The translations under genes and the position numbers were made by a program. Below the pieces are notes generated by a model. That model worked only from the letters and a program-made list of their open reading frames with translations, ran no database searches and was not told where the DNA came from. A stretch of 64,000 nucleotides of DNA from Gyrodactylus bullatarudis (lineage: Eukaryota; Platyhelminthes; Monogenea; Gyrodactylidea; Gyrodactylidae), in the NCBI GenBank assembly GCA_012064415.1, contig SSNU01000196.1, positions 1-64,000 of the forward strand, in the 5' to 3' direction. Positions 45,338 to 56,145 of this stretch are shown piece after piece (positions within the stretch are counted from its first letter, which is position 1; the number at the start of each line of letters is the position of its first letter).

Positions 45338-46195
45338 AATTGATTGATTAAAGTTGAGAGGAAATCTGATTGGTTTAAGGTTTTGATTGGAAACACATCG
45401 TTTTAAGTATCTTAAGTTTTTTGAAAAATCTCACGCCAGAAGAAGAATACGACATGTATTCGAAATTTTGTGTGAGTACCAACTATTTTTATCAAGGTAA
45501 TCTAAATGTTTTTTATTCTAATCTTAATTTCAATTTTCTTTCAAGTTATATTATCGGAGTTATAACTCTAATAATTCTGTTTACAATAACAATCACTGTA
45601 ATTTTTATAATCCTTATTTTTAAGAAATACTACACCTTTCTCTCCCCTTTCTTTCTCTACAGATAGACCAATACAAGCCAGAAGACAACATAGTCAGGTA
45701 CCAAGCGAACAACGTTTTAGTCAAAGAAAAATTATAATTGTATTAACTAAGGTATTTTTTCTTATTATAATGATATCATTAAGAAGATGTCAAAATTTAT
45801 TGAACAAAAAAGGATTTTAGATAATTCTTTAAAACTTTCTTAAAAGAAAGAAATCTAAAAATAAAATAAATGAATAGTTATGAATCTGTTAACTTAGGTT
45901 CATAAATGGTTAGATCATGAATGATTTCTCATAAAACGCATTGTGTGAATAGATCAATAGAGAAACTGCAAATGGTAAAAGACGTAGAAAGCGTAAAAGT
46001 CTAAATGGACAACCAACATTGGAAGGATCCGTAAGAAGGAAGCAATAATCATGGATACAAGCCATCAAGCCTACCCCTTTCCTTCAATGCTCCGAATGGA
46101 TATTACCAATCAGAGGATTATGTTTTTTAATAAAAACCCAGTGAAATATAAGCTTTATAACTAAACATTCACTCGTCTTGTAAATCCTGCTTAAA
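45338..46195 (+). mobile_element. 3' part of the Penelope-like element with hammerhead remnant
   Basis: An 81-codon ORF (45421-45666) has one strong membrane segment (YIIGVITLIILFTITITVIF); its meaning is unknown. At 46092-46180, CCAATCAGAGGATT and TGAAATATAAGCTTTATAAC then CATTCACTCGTCTT align with the 22.8-kb hammerhead unit, but the stretch holding stem I and CUGAUGA is deleted, leaving only the GAAA and helix III side. Confidence 0.5.
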
Positions 46196-46377
46196 GAATC
46201 AGGAAACACTAGAGTCTGTAATCAATTCATTCACTTGTTCTATTATAAAAATTCTTTTAGAGTTTTAAAGAATAATCAGGGATTCAATTCTTAAGAATCG
46301 AGTTAAATTTTGATTTCATAAGAACATCCTTAAAAAATTGGGATTTCGGAAATTTTGATTTCTACATAAAAACTAAC

Positions 46378-46566
46378 CTGAACATCAAATGGAAAATGAT
46401 CAAGTTCCAAATTTTCAAGAAAGATTCCTGAAACTCTCCTCTTCTCGACTAAGAAAGCATGGCCGAATTCATTGAAAGTGATCATTTGATAAATTTGCTC
46501 TTTTGCTTCCCCAATTGTATTTTCAACGTATAACTTTGGCGTCCAGCTGTGTGTCCAATCATATTC
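46378..46566 (-). CDS. Channel exon 3: ligand-binding domain and Pro-loop
   Basis: 189 nt, acceptor ending ACAG, donor GTTAGT; phase 0 both ends. EYDWTHSWTPKLYVENTIGE, then RRVSGIFLENLELDHFPFD and VQ at the end. W-x-P is the conserved loop D/A region; L-x-x-FPFD-x-Q is the Pro-loop. The residue that should be the first Cys is Glu. Confidence 0.87.
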
Positions 46567-46886
46567 CTGTTTAAAAAGTTAATAAAGTTCTTTTACTTGT
46601 TCATTCCAATTTACTTCATGAATAACTACGAAAATTCATTTAGGATTTCTTAATAAGGAATGGGGAAGTACAAAATATTCATTTTACAAAAAAATAATCC
46701 AAATAAATAATCTAAAATTCAATGTTAGATACGTCTGGAGGAAGGTCTTATTGTTTGTAAATACGCTGATTACGAATCTACAGTTGTTTTAACGCAATTA
46801 TTTTTGGTTCAGAAGTTATCTATCAGAAAATGGGTCATTTTTTGATCCAAAAAGAGGTTATCTTTGTAGCTTTACGAGATAGAGTT

Positions 46887-47135
46887 CAGGCGATTGCATA
46901 TTTGAATTATAGAGGTATGATTCCTCGATAAAAGTTATTTTACTTTTTATTTATAACACTGGGAAGTAGGTTTTCAAAAAACAACGTTTTAAACAAAAAT
47001 TAATTTTTTGAAAAAAATCAACTCTCTTTAAATTAGTATAGCGCGAGTTTGACGAATGATAGAGCTAAGATCGTATTCCAGGAGATTAATAAATTTCCTA
47101 TCGAATTGGTGGTATTTTTTGAGGCTTGAATGAAT
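46887..47135 (+). repeat. Copy of the palindrome-centre repeat outside the mirrored part
   Basis: About 240 bp from GGCGATTGCATATTTGAATT to GGCTTGAATGAATAATAATG is ~97% identical, in direct orientation, to 56149-56400 (and so inverted to 55209-55460). Small differences include ACACTGGGAAGTAGG versus ACCCTGGGAAGCAGG. It shows the centre of the palindrome is a dispersed element. Confidence 0.8.
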
Positions 47136-48884
47136 AATAATGAGTTGCAAAAATGACGTGTGATAGAGCTATCACTGTGGTACTTCAAGGGTTAAACCAA
47201 TCAGAGAACTGAACAGTAGGGATAACTTTTCTAGAACAACCTTTCGAAAATCCCCAGAGGCCTACATGAATAAAGATTCTTTATGATTTAAGGACTTCGG
47301 GTGTAAAATTTCTCTAAGGAGACAATGGTATTTTCAATTGATTCAAGAAAATATCTGATCTACATGGTTGTCTTGAACAAATAATTAACTTCCAAATACA
47401 AAAAATTATTCTAAGATTGATTATTTATAGCTTTTGAAAGTAATTGATTTTTCGACTTTGGGTAATACAAAATTTTTAACTTCTCAGATTTATGCGTTCA
47501 TTTGATAGAAAATAAAAGAGTGAGAAAAGTTTCCTATTGAACCTTATGTTTTTAATTTTATTTAGATATGCATAATTTCAATTAAAGATGTCAAATTTTC
47601 AAATTCGCGCCACCATTTTTCAATGAATTCTACTACGAGAAATGATCAATTTTGAATCATTGGACAAGCTTTCATCTTTTTGAATCAGATTTTCAGGTCA
47701 AATTAATATTAAATATATTCTTAATATACCCTGAAAAAATCCATTCAATTTGGGAAAAATTAACGATTTTAGGGAAAATAGAAAATGCCATATCTGAACA
47801 CCAAAATTTTTAAATTTAGTTTCCGTATACGGCAATTACGGAGCATAGAGAATCTATTTGAGGCATAAAAGAGAAAAGTGTTCGGAGAAAAAAAATTGTC
47901 TTTCTTTAATATATATCTAGATAGGAAAAATCATCAAATCTATTCACTACACTTCAGAACCTACTAGTGTTATGTATCATTAGAACCGCCCTTAAAAGTT
48001 CTATTGAAAAATTTACTAATGCTCAAAAAATATCCCTACTGAACAGCTCCCTGAAGAACTAAAATTTTCATTCACTAAAGTCTTCTACAGTCATGGCTCA
48101 TCTCCTTTGATTTTTAGTCTGATATGAATTTAGGTATTTGATTCAAACACCTTCATAATATCAATCATCTTAAAAAGAAGAGCAGTTCTATTCTACATGT
48201 TCAAAAAACTGAACATATTCGGGATATGCAAAATTAATCCATTACTTTGATAATTATAATTTATTGATTCTTCCTCATCTGAAATAAATATCAGTAAAGA
48301 TAGCTTCTCATGTAACGAAATATAACTGAACTGATAACACACTAGTCAAGAGATTAATATATGTATTGGAATAAATTCAATATCAATACATTCCCCCAAG
48401 AAAATCATCATTCATGAATGAAATTCGATAAAAGAAAGAATTAGGTAGGCTTTTTAAAATTACAATTTTCACTTCATATTGATAATTTCTAATTATTAAC
48501 AACAAGGAAAATTCCAAAGCACACAAGAAAGTAAACACGTATTTGAAAATTTACGTGAATATTTAAATCACAAAAAAGTTTAGTTGCCCAAATTGCGCTC
48601 AAATTTTGATGAGTAAAGATTTGAAACGAAATAATTTCCAAATTCTTACACATTCTAAAGTTGATATGAGTTGGGAATCTATGATATTTATAAATATCTC
48701 AATATTTTTTATCAAGAATTTGAATATTACGAATTAGTAATTCATGGAGTTTTTCGAAAACGTCCGAAAATATATAATTTAGAAAATTGGAAGAAGATAA
48801 TTCTTGGTGGTAATTCTTCAAAAGTTATATAATAATTAATTCAAGATAATAATTAAAATTTATGAAAGAAATAGTAAAAATTAG

Positions 48885-49680
48885 TTTACAAATTCCAGTG
48901 TGATTATGGGACCTCATATATAGGTAGAACTATTAGTAAATTCATCATTGGTTAACTGCAAGGTAACTGCAAGTCATGAAGATGGTTCTTTTGGATACAT
49001 AGGTTAGGGTCCTCTCCCATTATGAAGAACTTTCCTCTTATTTTAAGTTCTGTTAGATTGTCTTTTGGGCATTTAAATAAAATTTTGAAATTTTCTTCAT
49101 TTGCCTCAAAACCACATCTATCCAAATGTTTTTTGATTGAAGAACTATTCTTATTGAGATGCTCGTGTATTCTAATCGCAAGTCTTCTTTTGGTCCGTCC
49201 TATGTATTTAGCACCACAGGTAGCAGGTAACTATACAGGGTTAGAACTGACTAGAATACAGAAAGAAGTACTATCGTTTGGCCCAAATTTCTGCATTTCT
49301 GAATTTCACTATTGTTTGTTATTTCCCTAATACCTTGGCCCAATTGATTTTTAATTTTTCTTCTCTATACTTAAACAAATCAAGAATGGAGAAGTTTTTT
49401 GGTTTTTCATCGGTTTTGTAAATGGATTTTACTATTTTTCATTAACTATTTATTCATTAAAAAACTTTAAGACCTGGCGAAATATATATTTCTCTTATAA
49501 AATTCTTTTTATAAATTAACCAATGATGAATATCTCCATGGGTCATTCCGACGTATATCTAAGTATACGTGAATATTTAACTAATAATATTAGTAAATTA
49601 TCTACAAGAGAAGAGGATCATCTTAAGAAAAATACTACGGTTACTAGGCATCTTAGAGAAGAAGAACATGCAGCTTAAAT
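48885..49680 (+). mobile_element. Penelope-like GIY-YIG relic split by an opposite-strand relic (left arm)
   Basis: Plus strand: YKFQCDYGTSYIGRT (about 48891-48935) is the start of a GIY-YIG domain; the continuation VYLSIREYLTNNISKLSTRE and TTVTRHLREEEHAA appears at 49555-49677. Between them a 15-bp inverted pair (TTCATCATTGGTTAA / TTAACCAATGATGAA) bounds a minus-strand relic (49239-48953) reading TCGAKYIGRTKRRLAIRIHE and NSSSIKKHLDRCGF. So one Penelope-like fragment interrupts another. Mirrored at 61929-62724. Confidence 0.65.
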
Positions 49681-51159
49681 TTCTAAATTCTTCGTTTTAT
49701 ACAAAAACAACGGCATAGAAAAAAAAATTTCATTGATTTTCAAGCAGTGAAAATGATCAAGAAATCGAAGTTCAACTCTCAATCGGTAATGAAGCATTAG
49801 AACAGATTTAGCTTGATTGATTTTCTTGTCTAATTTTGATCCTAAAAAATTTCTTTAGATCACCCTTTCGCTTTCATACCAATAAAAGTGTCATATTCTG
49901 AAATCGAAATTTGAAAAATGACTATATTCATTCAATCAAACAATATCCAGACGAAAAGTATTTATTATACCTGGAAGAAATGGGGCTCAAAAGTTAAAAT
50001 CTTCTTTTAATTTGACCGAATGCTGTTTTTAGAACTTGGAGTATTCCAAATACAGTAGAGATCATGTATTATCATAATATTTGATAACTGATTGACAACA
50101 ATGCTACTTTGATCAAAATTGTAGCTTGAAAAAATAGGCTATGCTCAAAAAACTGTGAAAATAGTGACTGATGAATGAAAATTAATTTAATTTTAATTTC
50201 TACATTGTGAATAATATTGATAACAACATTTTTACATGGGAAATTAGTGAGAACTAATCTAGTGCAGTGTTAATAATAACTTATTACCTCTGGAAAATTG
50301 ATCTAGAATCAAAAGTATTAGAAAATTACGAACTTTTGTGCAACACATAGAAATATAAGAGAATATAATATAAAATGAATGCTATTGAATTCTACTAAAT
50401 TACAGTTCGAACTATCTAACAAAAACATCCGAGAGAAACTCTACATTCTTTGTCATTAAGCATTGCCCAGTCATTGATGAAGCTGGTGGAGTAAACCGTT
50501 CCAACGAAAAATATGTGGCATTTACTATGAAAATGTGTGAAAATTTCATTGGTGGGATCTGTTTTCAATGAAATTAATGTTAGACACACAAATTTTCTAC
50601 GAACCAAAATGAATAACTTTGGAGGCTAATACTGACTAAATTTCTTCTATAGAGCCTATAAAAGTGTCCATCTTTTAGTATTAAATAAAATCTATAGAAA
50701 CCCCTCTTTCAGAAATTTTTTAACAAAATTTATTTAAAAGTAGTGTCGTAATAAGAAATATTTTTTCATAGGAATACCAAACAGGTTACTCCACCAGCTC
50801 TGTCCACGGCCGTAGCTAGAATGTCTAAATATTTTATGAAGAAGCATTTCATCAGTCATAAAGGAAATTCGACAAAAATATCAAAGAAAGATTTTATGCA
50901 CTTTCAATTGACAAAAAAAATTGAAGAGCATTTTTGAAAATTCATTTATGGAGAAATTTTCATGGAGTTTTGATTTTTCAAATTTATTTCGATCAATCGT
51001 CAGAATAAAGATGAATAGATCCTTTACAAAACAATTTACAAGTGAATTTGTATCCCCAAAAAAAGATTGGAAACTGAAATGTGTAAAATACTTGGCAACC
51101 CGAACTGAGTAGACTCAAGCTTATCTGAGAAGTTTAATCGTTTCATTGATATAAAACTT

Positions 51160-51768
51160 GTTGGAGATGGGCATTTTAGATTTTTACCAAATTCTCAATG
51201 TTTTCATCGAATTTGATCAAGATTTTTTGGAATCTAAGCCCACATTCACGCAATGAAGAAAAAATTTAGAAAAAAATCAATTTTTATGGAAATTAAGGCA
51301 TATTCAAAATCTCGAATTAGCGAAGTTACCATTTTTCTGAACTTTGAGTAGAAAAATACTGACAAAGGGATCCAAAGTTTATTTTTTGGATCACGATTAA
51401 TCAAAAAATCAAATTTATGCTGAATCAGAATTTGAGAATCAAACTATCATCGTGTAAAAATTGAATTTTGATGATTCAGGATCCCTGAAAAATAACGAAT
51501 TTGTCTAAATTTTCATGGTGATGATCAGTTTTCTTGTCTTATTGTGATTCTAAAAGTCAACTTTTGATCACTTTCTCACTTTGAAAACGAGCAAAACTTT
51601 TCTACTCAAAGATTTGAAATATGCCATAAATTTTCCAAAATTTCTTTTTCTTCATATTGTGAAAGTGGGCCTCGTGATCTATAGATTCCAAAAAATCTTG
51701 ATAAAATACGATAAAAACAATGAGAATTTTGTAAAAAATCATAAATTCCCATTTTCTTATTAACTAGG
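51160..51768. mobile_element. Family B fold-back element (left arm)
   Basis: Inverted ends GGAGATGGGCATTTTAG and CCCATTTTCTTATTAACTAG, with interior TTTTGATCACTTTCTCAC and GGATCACGATTAATC. It lies in channel intron 2, just 3' of exon 2. Mirrored at 59841-60449. Confidence 0.65.
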
Positions 51769-51831
51769 TATATTTTCAGTTTCCACTGCTCTATGAATAT
51801 CTGGTCAGATTAAATTTATCAATATACTTAC

Positions 51832-51963
51832 AAGTCTATCGTGCTTCTGGTCCATGTCCGGTTCACGCCATTTCGACTTGATGAGAATATCTGCCGCGTA
51901 TTGCTCCTTGATTGTGTCGATTTCGCCAATTTTCAAGAAAATTACACACACATACACTTGCCG
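51832..51963 (-). CDS. Channel exon 2 (left copy)
   Basis: 132 nt, acceptor CCTCTCGTCAG, donor GTAAGT; phase 0 both ends. RQVYVCVIFLKIGEIDTIKE then QYAADILIKSKWREPDMDQK. V-x-V-x-x-x-I-x-x-I-D-x-x-x-x-x-Y-x-A-D is the first beta strands of the ligand-binding domain, with KWREP preceding the W-P region of exon 3. Confidence 0.87.
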
Positions 51964-52334
51964 CTGACGAGAGGAAAAAAAATTAGATTAGTTTTAAATG
52001 ACTACTTGTTAGTACATATTAATAATCATGTTTTTTGTCTGGACATATAAATAAATCATGAAGGAATCAATTAAGGTTCATACAGATACAGTCTGTATCT
52101 AAATAGGAAAAGAAATAAACTAAATAAACAGAAAATTTGTCAAATGCATCTTTTGGATTTCTTTTTTCTTTCTGTAAATGTATTAAGAGCAGATAGAATA
52201 AACACGTTCATTGATCGCAGATCACTTTTTATGATGTTAAATGAAATTAGAGGATGACTTTTCTCTGATTTCTTTGATTATAATCATCTATAAACTCATT
52301 ATACTTGATAATTGTAACAAAATTAGACCAGAAA

Positions 52335-53228
52335 CTAGAAACAAACTTTTTTCAAATTCTTCTTATCCTTTTCACTTTTATTCGGATTTTTCAGCATGAA
52401 CCTGATCGGATTTCTGCGGAGGTTAAATCTCCTTGATACTGAATGATCAATATTCAGTGAGATAATCTTCTTCCGACAGCATTCACAAACAGTCTGGATA
52501 TTCTGAAAGGTAGCGGTCTCATATTCATCTGGAATCGGGACCAGGTTCTCATCCAACATTTTCAGACTGTGTATTGTTCTGGGTGAACGATTGACATTCT
52601 CTTTTTCAAATTTCAGCTTGTTCTTCACAAAGTCTGTATCTGCCAAGTCTGGCGAAGTTGTTGATGTCAAATCATATGCCATTTTTATTGTGTTCTTCTG
52701 TAAGGATTTTCTAAACTTCTCTTGAAAAATGCTAGCTCCAGAATTCTTCCTAACAATAGTTGGAAAGGAATCAGCCATTAGTTCCGAGTACTTTTTTTCT
52801 TTAGTCGTTGCTTCGTTAAGGCTGGAGGAACTCTGAGAATTCACCATTGTATTGTTTTCAATTTTACTTTTCAACATGTTTGGCGTATGCGGGCTGAAGC
52901 TCATGCTGCGATATCGCGTAAATGATCCATCCAAATCACTGGTTGGCAATAGATTTTTAGCTTTTTCCTTCTTCTGTGACTCCTTTACAGTGTTCTTGTT
53001 GTTACTTATAATTTTACAATCTTCATTGTTAATATTTGTTATGACAATGTCACAAGGTGAGTCAATATCTGAACTCAAGTCAATGCATTCGTAGGAGTCC
53101 CTCTCTGACCAACCAGACATGGCTGGTAACAATGAAACTTGATTACAGTTTGAAGATGCTGATCGATTATTTGTGGCATTACTCTCAGTACTATAATTTC
53201 CAATGCCGATTATTCTGGATGGAATCAT
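52335..53228 (-). CDS. Channel exon 1 or separate 297-aa protein (left copy)
   Basis: An open frame of 297 codons starting MIPSRIIGIGNYSTESN. It is Ser/Asn/Lys-rich and mostly disordered (YRSMSFSPHTPNMLKS, SQSSSSLNE), with a C-x-C-C cluster (TVCECCRKK) and a basic end (KSEKDKKNLKK). No domain recognised and no signal peptide. A weak but usable donor GTTTGT after codon 294 (AAA|GTTTGT) would join it in frame, phase 0, to channel exon 2 across a 383-bp intron; unspliced, it stops three codons later. Linkage to the channel is therefore inference; it could also be an independent intronless gene. Confidence 0.6.
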   Translation of the reverse strand: MIPSRIIGIGNYSTESNATNNRSASSNCNQVSLLPAMSGWSERDSYECIDLSSDIDSPCDIVITNINNEDCKIISNNKNTVKESQKKEKAKNLLPTSDLDGSFTRYRSMSFSPHTPNMLKSKIENNTMVNSQSSSSLNEATTKEKKYSELMADSFPTIVRKNSGASIFQEKFRKSLQKNTIKMAYDLTSTTSPDLADTDFVKNKLKFEKENVNRSPRTIHSLKMLDENLVPIPDEYETATFQNIQTVCECCRKKIISLNIDHSVSRRFNLRRNPIRFMLKNPNKSEKDKKNLKKVCF

Positions 53229-54268
53229 TCTTTCTTCTATGTAGACAAGTTCTTTGTATTATACTTGTATTAAGGAGCTTATCATTTATTTGTTTACTAA
53301 TTGTGGATTATAATGATCTGCATGGATGGTATTGTTATCTTGTTAGTCATGATACTCATTGTGTATATTTCAATGTTAAATGTTCCGTACAGATTGAGAA
53401 TTCAGCCAATGAGATACGAGTCAACCAAACGCATTTCCTCATTGGTCAAATTCTTTGAGTTTGTATGATTCGGAATGTATATCCACGCTCAAAATGTGGA
53501 CATAATTAGATAATAACTGTATTTCCTTTATTTTAAAGAGTTTATACTTTAAAGGGGCTTCCTGAAAATCATCATAACCATTATAACAATATAATTTTAT
53601 GAGTCTGTTTGCAATGATGAGCTTGAACGAATAATCAGAAACTTTACTACAATTCATTCAAGTTGAAATTCTTGACTAAATCAACACAACTCTGAGTGTG
53701 AGAAAACTGCCCGATTTGAATGAAGTGAAACTCAAATTTCAAATTTAAAAAAAGTTACAGTGTATTCATTGAACGAATAACTTGATGATTAGGGAATACA
53801 CTTTAAGAAATTGTTTATGGTTGTCTAATTCGCAGTCGAGAGACAGTGACTATCTTTTAGAATAAAGTATTTTTTTCACTTTTTTTCAGAAAAGTGTTGA
53901 TCCCATCTTATTCCAGAATGAAAAATACTGGAATCGATAAAAAATGTTATTATAGAATTCAATAAAAAAAACGTAGTGTGTCTCTTCTCACTATGGATGA
54001 GAGTTTTTTGTCCTTTTTTGTGAGAATTATCAGTGGGATATTTAAAAATGTATCCTCTATGAAATAAAAACAAACAGATAGAGAGAGAGAGATGGTAGAT
54101 AAATAGAGAAAGCAAATTAATCAAGCTTTTTTAGTATAGCAATTAATTTCTATCAATTTTATGGTCAGCTATCCCTTAGATTAAGTAATTATTAGCAATT
54201 ACTGCGTAAATAAATCAAAGTTTATTATTATGAGTGGAACAAAGGATTTTTTATTCCTTTAACCCTTC

Positions 54269-54943
54269 GTATATGTTACGACCAATGTGTACACTTTGAA
54301 CAGTGTATATGTTGTAGCTAATTCGTAATGAATAGCTAATTCATACTTAAGTTCGTATTAGCTAAGGATTTTTAGCTAAAACGTACTGAAAGGGCAGAGG
54401 GGAATACACCGCATATATCTGGTGTATGCTAAACAATTTCAGTACGTTTTAGCTAAACTATTCATAGCTAATTCTCACTGAAAAGTTAATTAATTTCTTG
54501 ATTGCTCTGAGTAAATCCTATAAACCTTGGTAAATACTTCGTTAGCCCCTCATTTGAAAGGGAATCTAATGTTCTCTTAGAATAAGCAAAGAAAGAAGCT
54601 ATATCATTCGCTGGAAACGCACTATATTCAGTCCAAGATAGTTTTTTGAAGAAATAATGTTTTCAAAATATCCTAATTTTGCGGATTTATTTTTTCAAAT
54701 AGTAAAAATTTATTTATTCAAAATTGGTTTAAAAATAATCTATTAATTTTTGAATGAAAAATTGAAACAAGTTTAAAAAAAAACCAAAGAGAATTGCATT
54801 TAATTCCATTTAATCTAATGATGAATCTTGTATATAGACTAATTGCTTGAAGCTTTTTCGATTGAACTGATTAGTTTCCACATTGTTCAATGTCAAACAT
54901 TTTATACACTGTTCAAAGTGTACACATTGGTCGTAACATATAC
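54269..54943. mobile_element. 675-bp element with perfect 41-bp TIRs (left arm)
   Basis: 54269-54309 and 54903-54943 are perfect inverted repeats (GTATATGTTACGACCAATGT at the outer end). Inside is a nested hairpin, TTAGCTAAAACGTACTGAAA with its inverse TTTCAGTACGTTTTAGCTAA. No ORF of note and no clear target duplication. Mirrored at 56666-57340. Confidence 0.7.
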
Positions 54944-55789
54944 ACTTGAATGAAATTTTCCTAAATTTCTAAAATCACCTATCGAAATGATAAAATTAAT
55001 CTCAACAAATTTCGCTTCAAAATACCTTTCATGGTTCTGGAATAAGATAAACAAAATTGAGAAAATTTTCAAATTAAAAACATTTTTTTGACCAATCAGA
55101 ATAATAATACTATTTATAAAAAATAAGAGAAAATTTATTTTTAACTGTGGAAGAAACAATTTTAACAGGATTTTATCGGGTTTTCTTATAGACCATCTTT
55201 AACCCTTAACTCATTATTATTCATTCAAGCCTCAAAAAATACCTACAATTCGATAGGAAATTTATTAATCTTCTGGAATACGATCTTAGCTCTATCATTC
55301 GTCAAACTCGCGCTATACTAATTTAAAGAGAGTTGATTTTTTTCAAAAAATTAATTTTTGTTTAAAACGTTTTTTGAAAACCTGCTTCCCAGGGTTATAA
55401 ATAAAAAGTAAAATAACTTTTATCGAGGAATCATACCTCTATAATTCAAATATGCAATCGCCTCAGTCATCCAAACGTTTCGACAGTGATTGTCTTCACA
55501 CGCCTTCTTCAGTAGTACGACAAGTTTGTCAAAAAACAAATTACTATTTATATACTTTCATGATCTCATACCTATCAGTTTTGTCCAATCAGATGAGAGA
55601 ATAGAATAATACAAGAGGCTGACCTATGATAATAAAGTATAGATAATCAGGACAGAAAAGAGTTATAATTTTTTCATCAGATTTGATTTAACTTCCTTCT
55701 TTTGCCAAAAAGCTGAATCCAACACTGCTCAATGTTCACTTCACCAACATTTCCATTAAAAGTATCATTATTGCCTATTTCTAGAGCTT

Positions 55790-55819
55790 CATGAATTAAC
55801 CTCTTTCTAAAGTTCTAAA
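55790..55819. repeat. 30-bp spacer at palindrome centre
   Basis: The only unpaired bases between the arms. The flanks are CTAGAGCTT and AAGCTCTAG. The spacer is AT-rich with repeated CTAAA. Confidence 0.9.
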
Positions 55820-56059
55820 AAGCTCTAGAAATAGGCAATAATGATACTTTTAATGGAAATGTTGGTGAAGTGAACATTGAGCAGTGTTGGATTCAGCTTT
55901 TTGGCAAAAGAAGGAAGTTAAATCAAATCTGATGAAAAAATTATAACTCTTTTCTGTCCTGATTATCTATACTTTATTATCATAGGTCAGCCTCTTGTAT
56001 TATTCTATTCTCTCATCTGATTGGACAAAACTGATAGGTATGAGATCATGAAAGTATAT

Positions 56060-56145
56060 AAATAGTAATTTGTTTTTTGACAAACTTGTCGTACTACTGA
56101 AGAAGGCGTGTGAAGACAATCACTGTCGAAACGTTTGGATGACTG
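56060..56145 (+). ncRNA. Diverged hammerhead-like terminus (mirrored at 55464-55549)
   Basis: CUGAAGA near 56096, a GACA-AUCAC-UGUC hairpin, then GAAAC and a palindromic AAACGTTT resemble a Penelope-like terminal hammerhead, and a CTGATTGGAC block lies 80 nt upstream. The interval between CUGAAGA and the hairpin is too long for a canonical stem II, so activity is doubtful. Confidence 0.35.

Larger units (their letters stand above)
40298..53228 (-). other. Pentameric ligand-gated ion channel gene (left copy, span)
   Basis: Eight exons splice in frame to a 656-residue model. Residues 1-294 are a disordered, Ser/Lys-rich extension; 295-486 an extracellular ligand-binding domain of the pLGIC fold; then M1 (about 475-500), M2 (508-527), M3 (540-560), M4 (578-604) and a basic 52-residue tail. 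The FPFD loop keeps its Pro (397), but the two Cys-loop cysteines are Glu and Leu. The M3-M4 loop is only ~18 residues, as in bacterial channels. No signal peptide is visible, which is odd for this fold, so the 5' end may be wrong. The 5' two exons lie in the palindrome and recur on the right arm. Confidence 0.82.
47609..55789 (+). repeat. Left arm of giant palindrome
   Basis: Each position p is complementary to 111609-p throughout the parts I compared: the centre, both ORF sets, and the window end (47609-47740 with 63869-64000). The true left limit may be outside this mirrored part because the right arm is cut by the window edge. Confidence 0.95.

Noticed and set aside
45421..45666. 81-aa ORF with one membrane segment as an independent gene
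   Set aside because: Lies between a GIY-YIG relic and a hammerhead remnant of the same element; the hydrophobic run can come from A/T-rich codons, so it is noted only as part of the element.
49022..49330. 102-aa ORF (and mirror 62279-62587)
   Set aside because: It is antisense to a Penelope-like GIY-YIG relic that explains the sequence better.
53057..53458. 133-aa ORF (and mirror 58151-58552), and 80-aa ORF 52852-53094
   Set aside because: Antisense shadows of the 297-aa ORF and its upstream region, without motifs or splice support.
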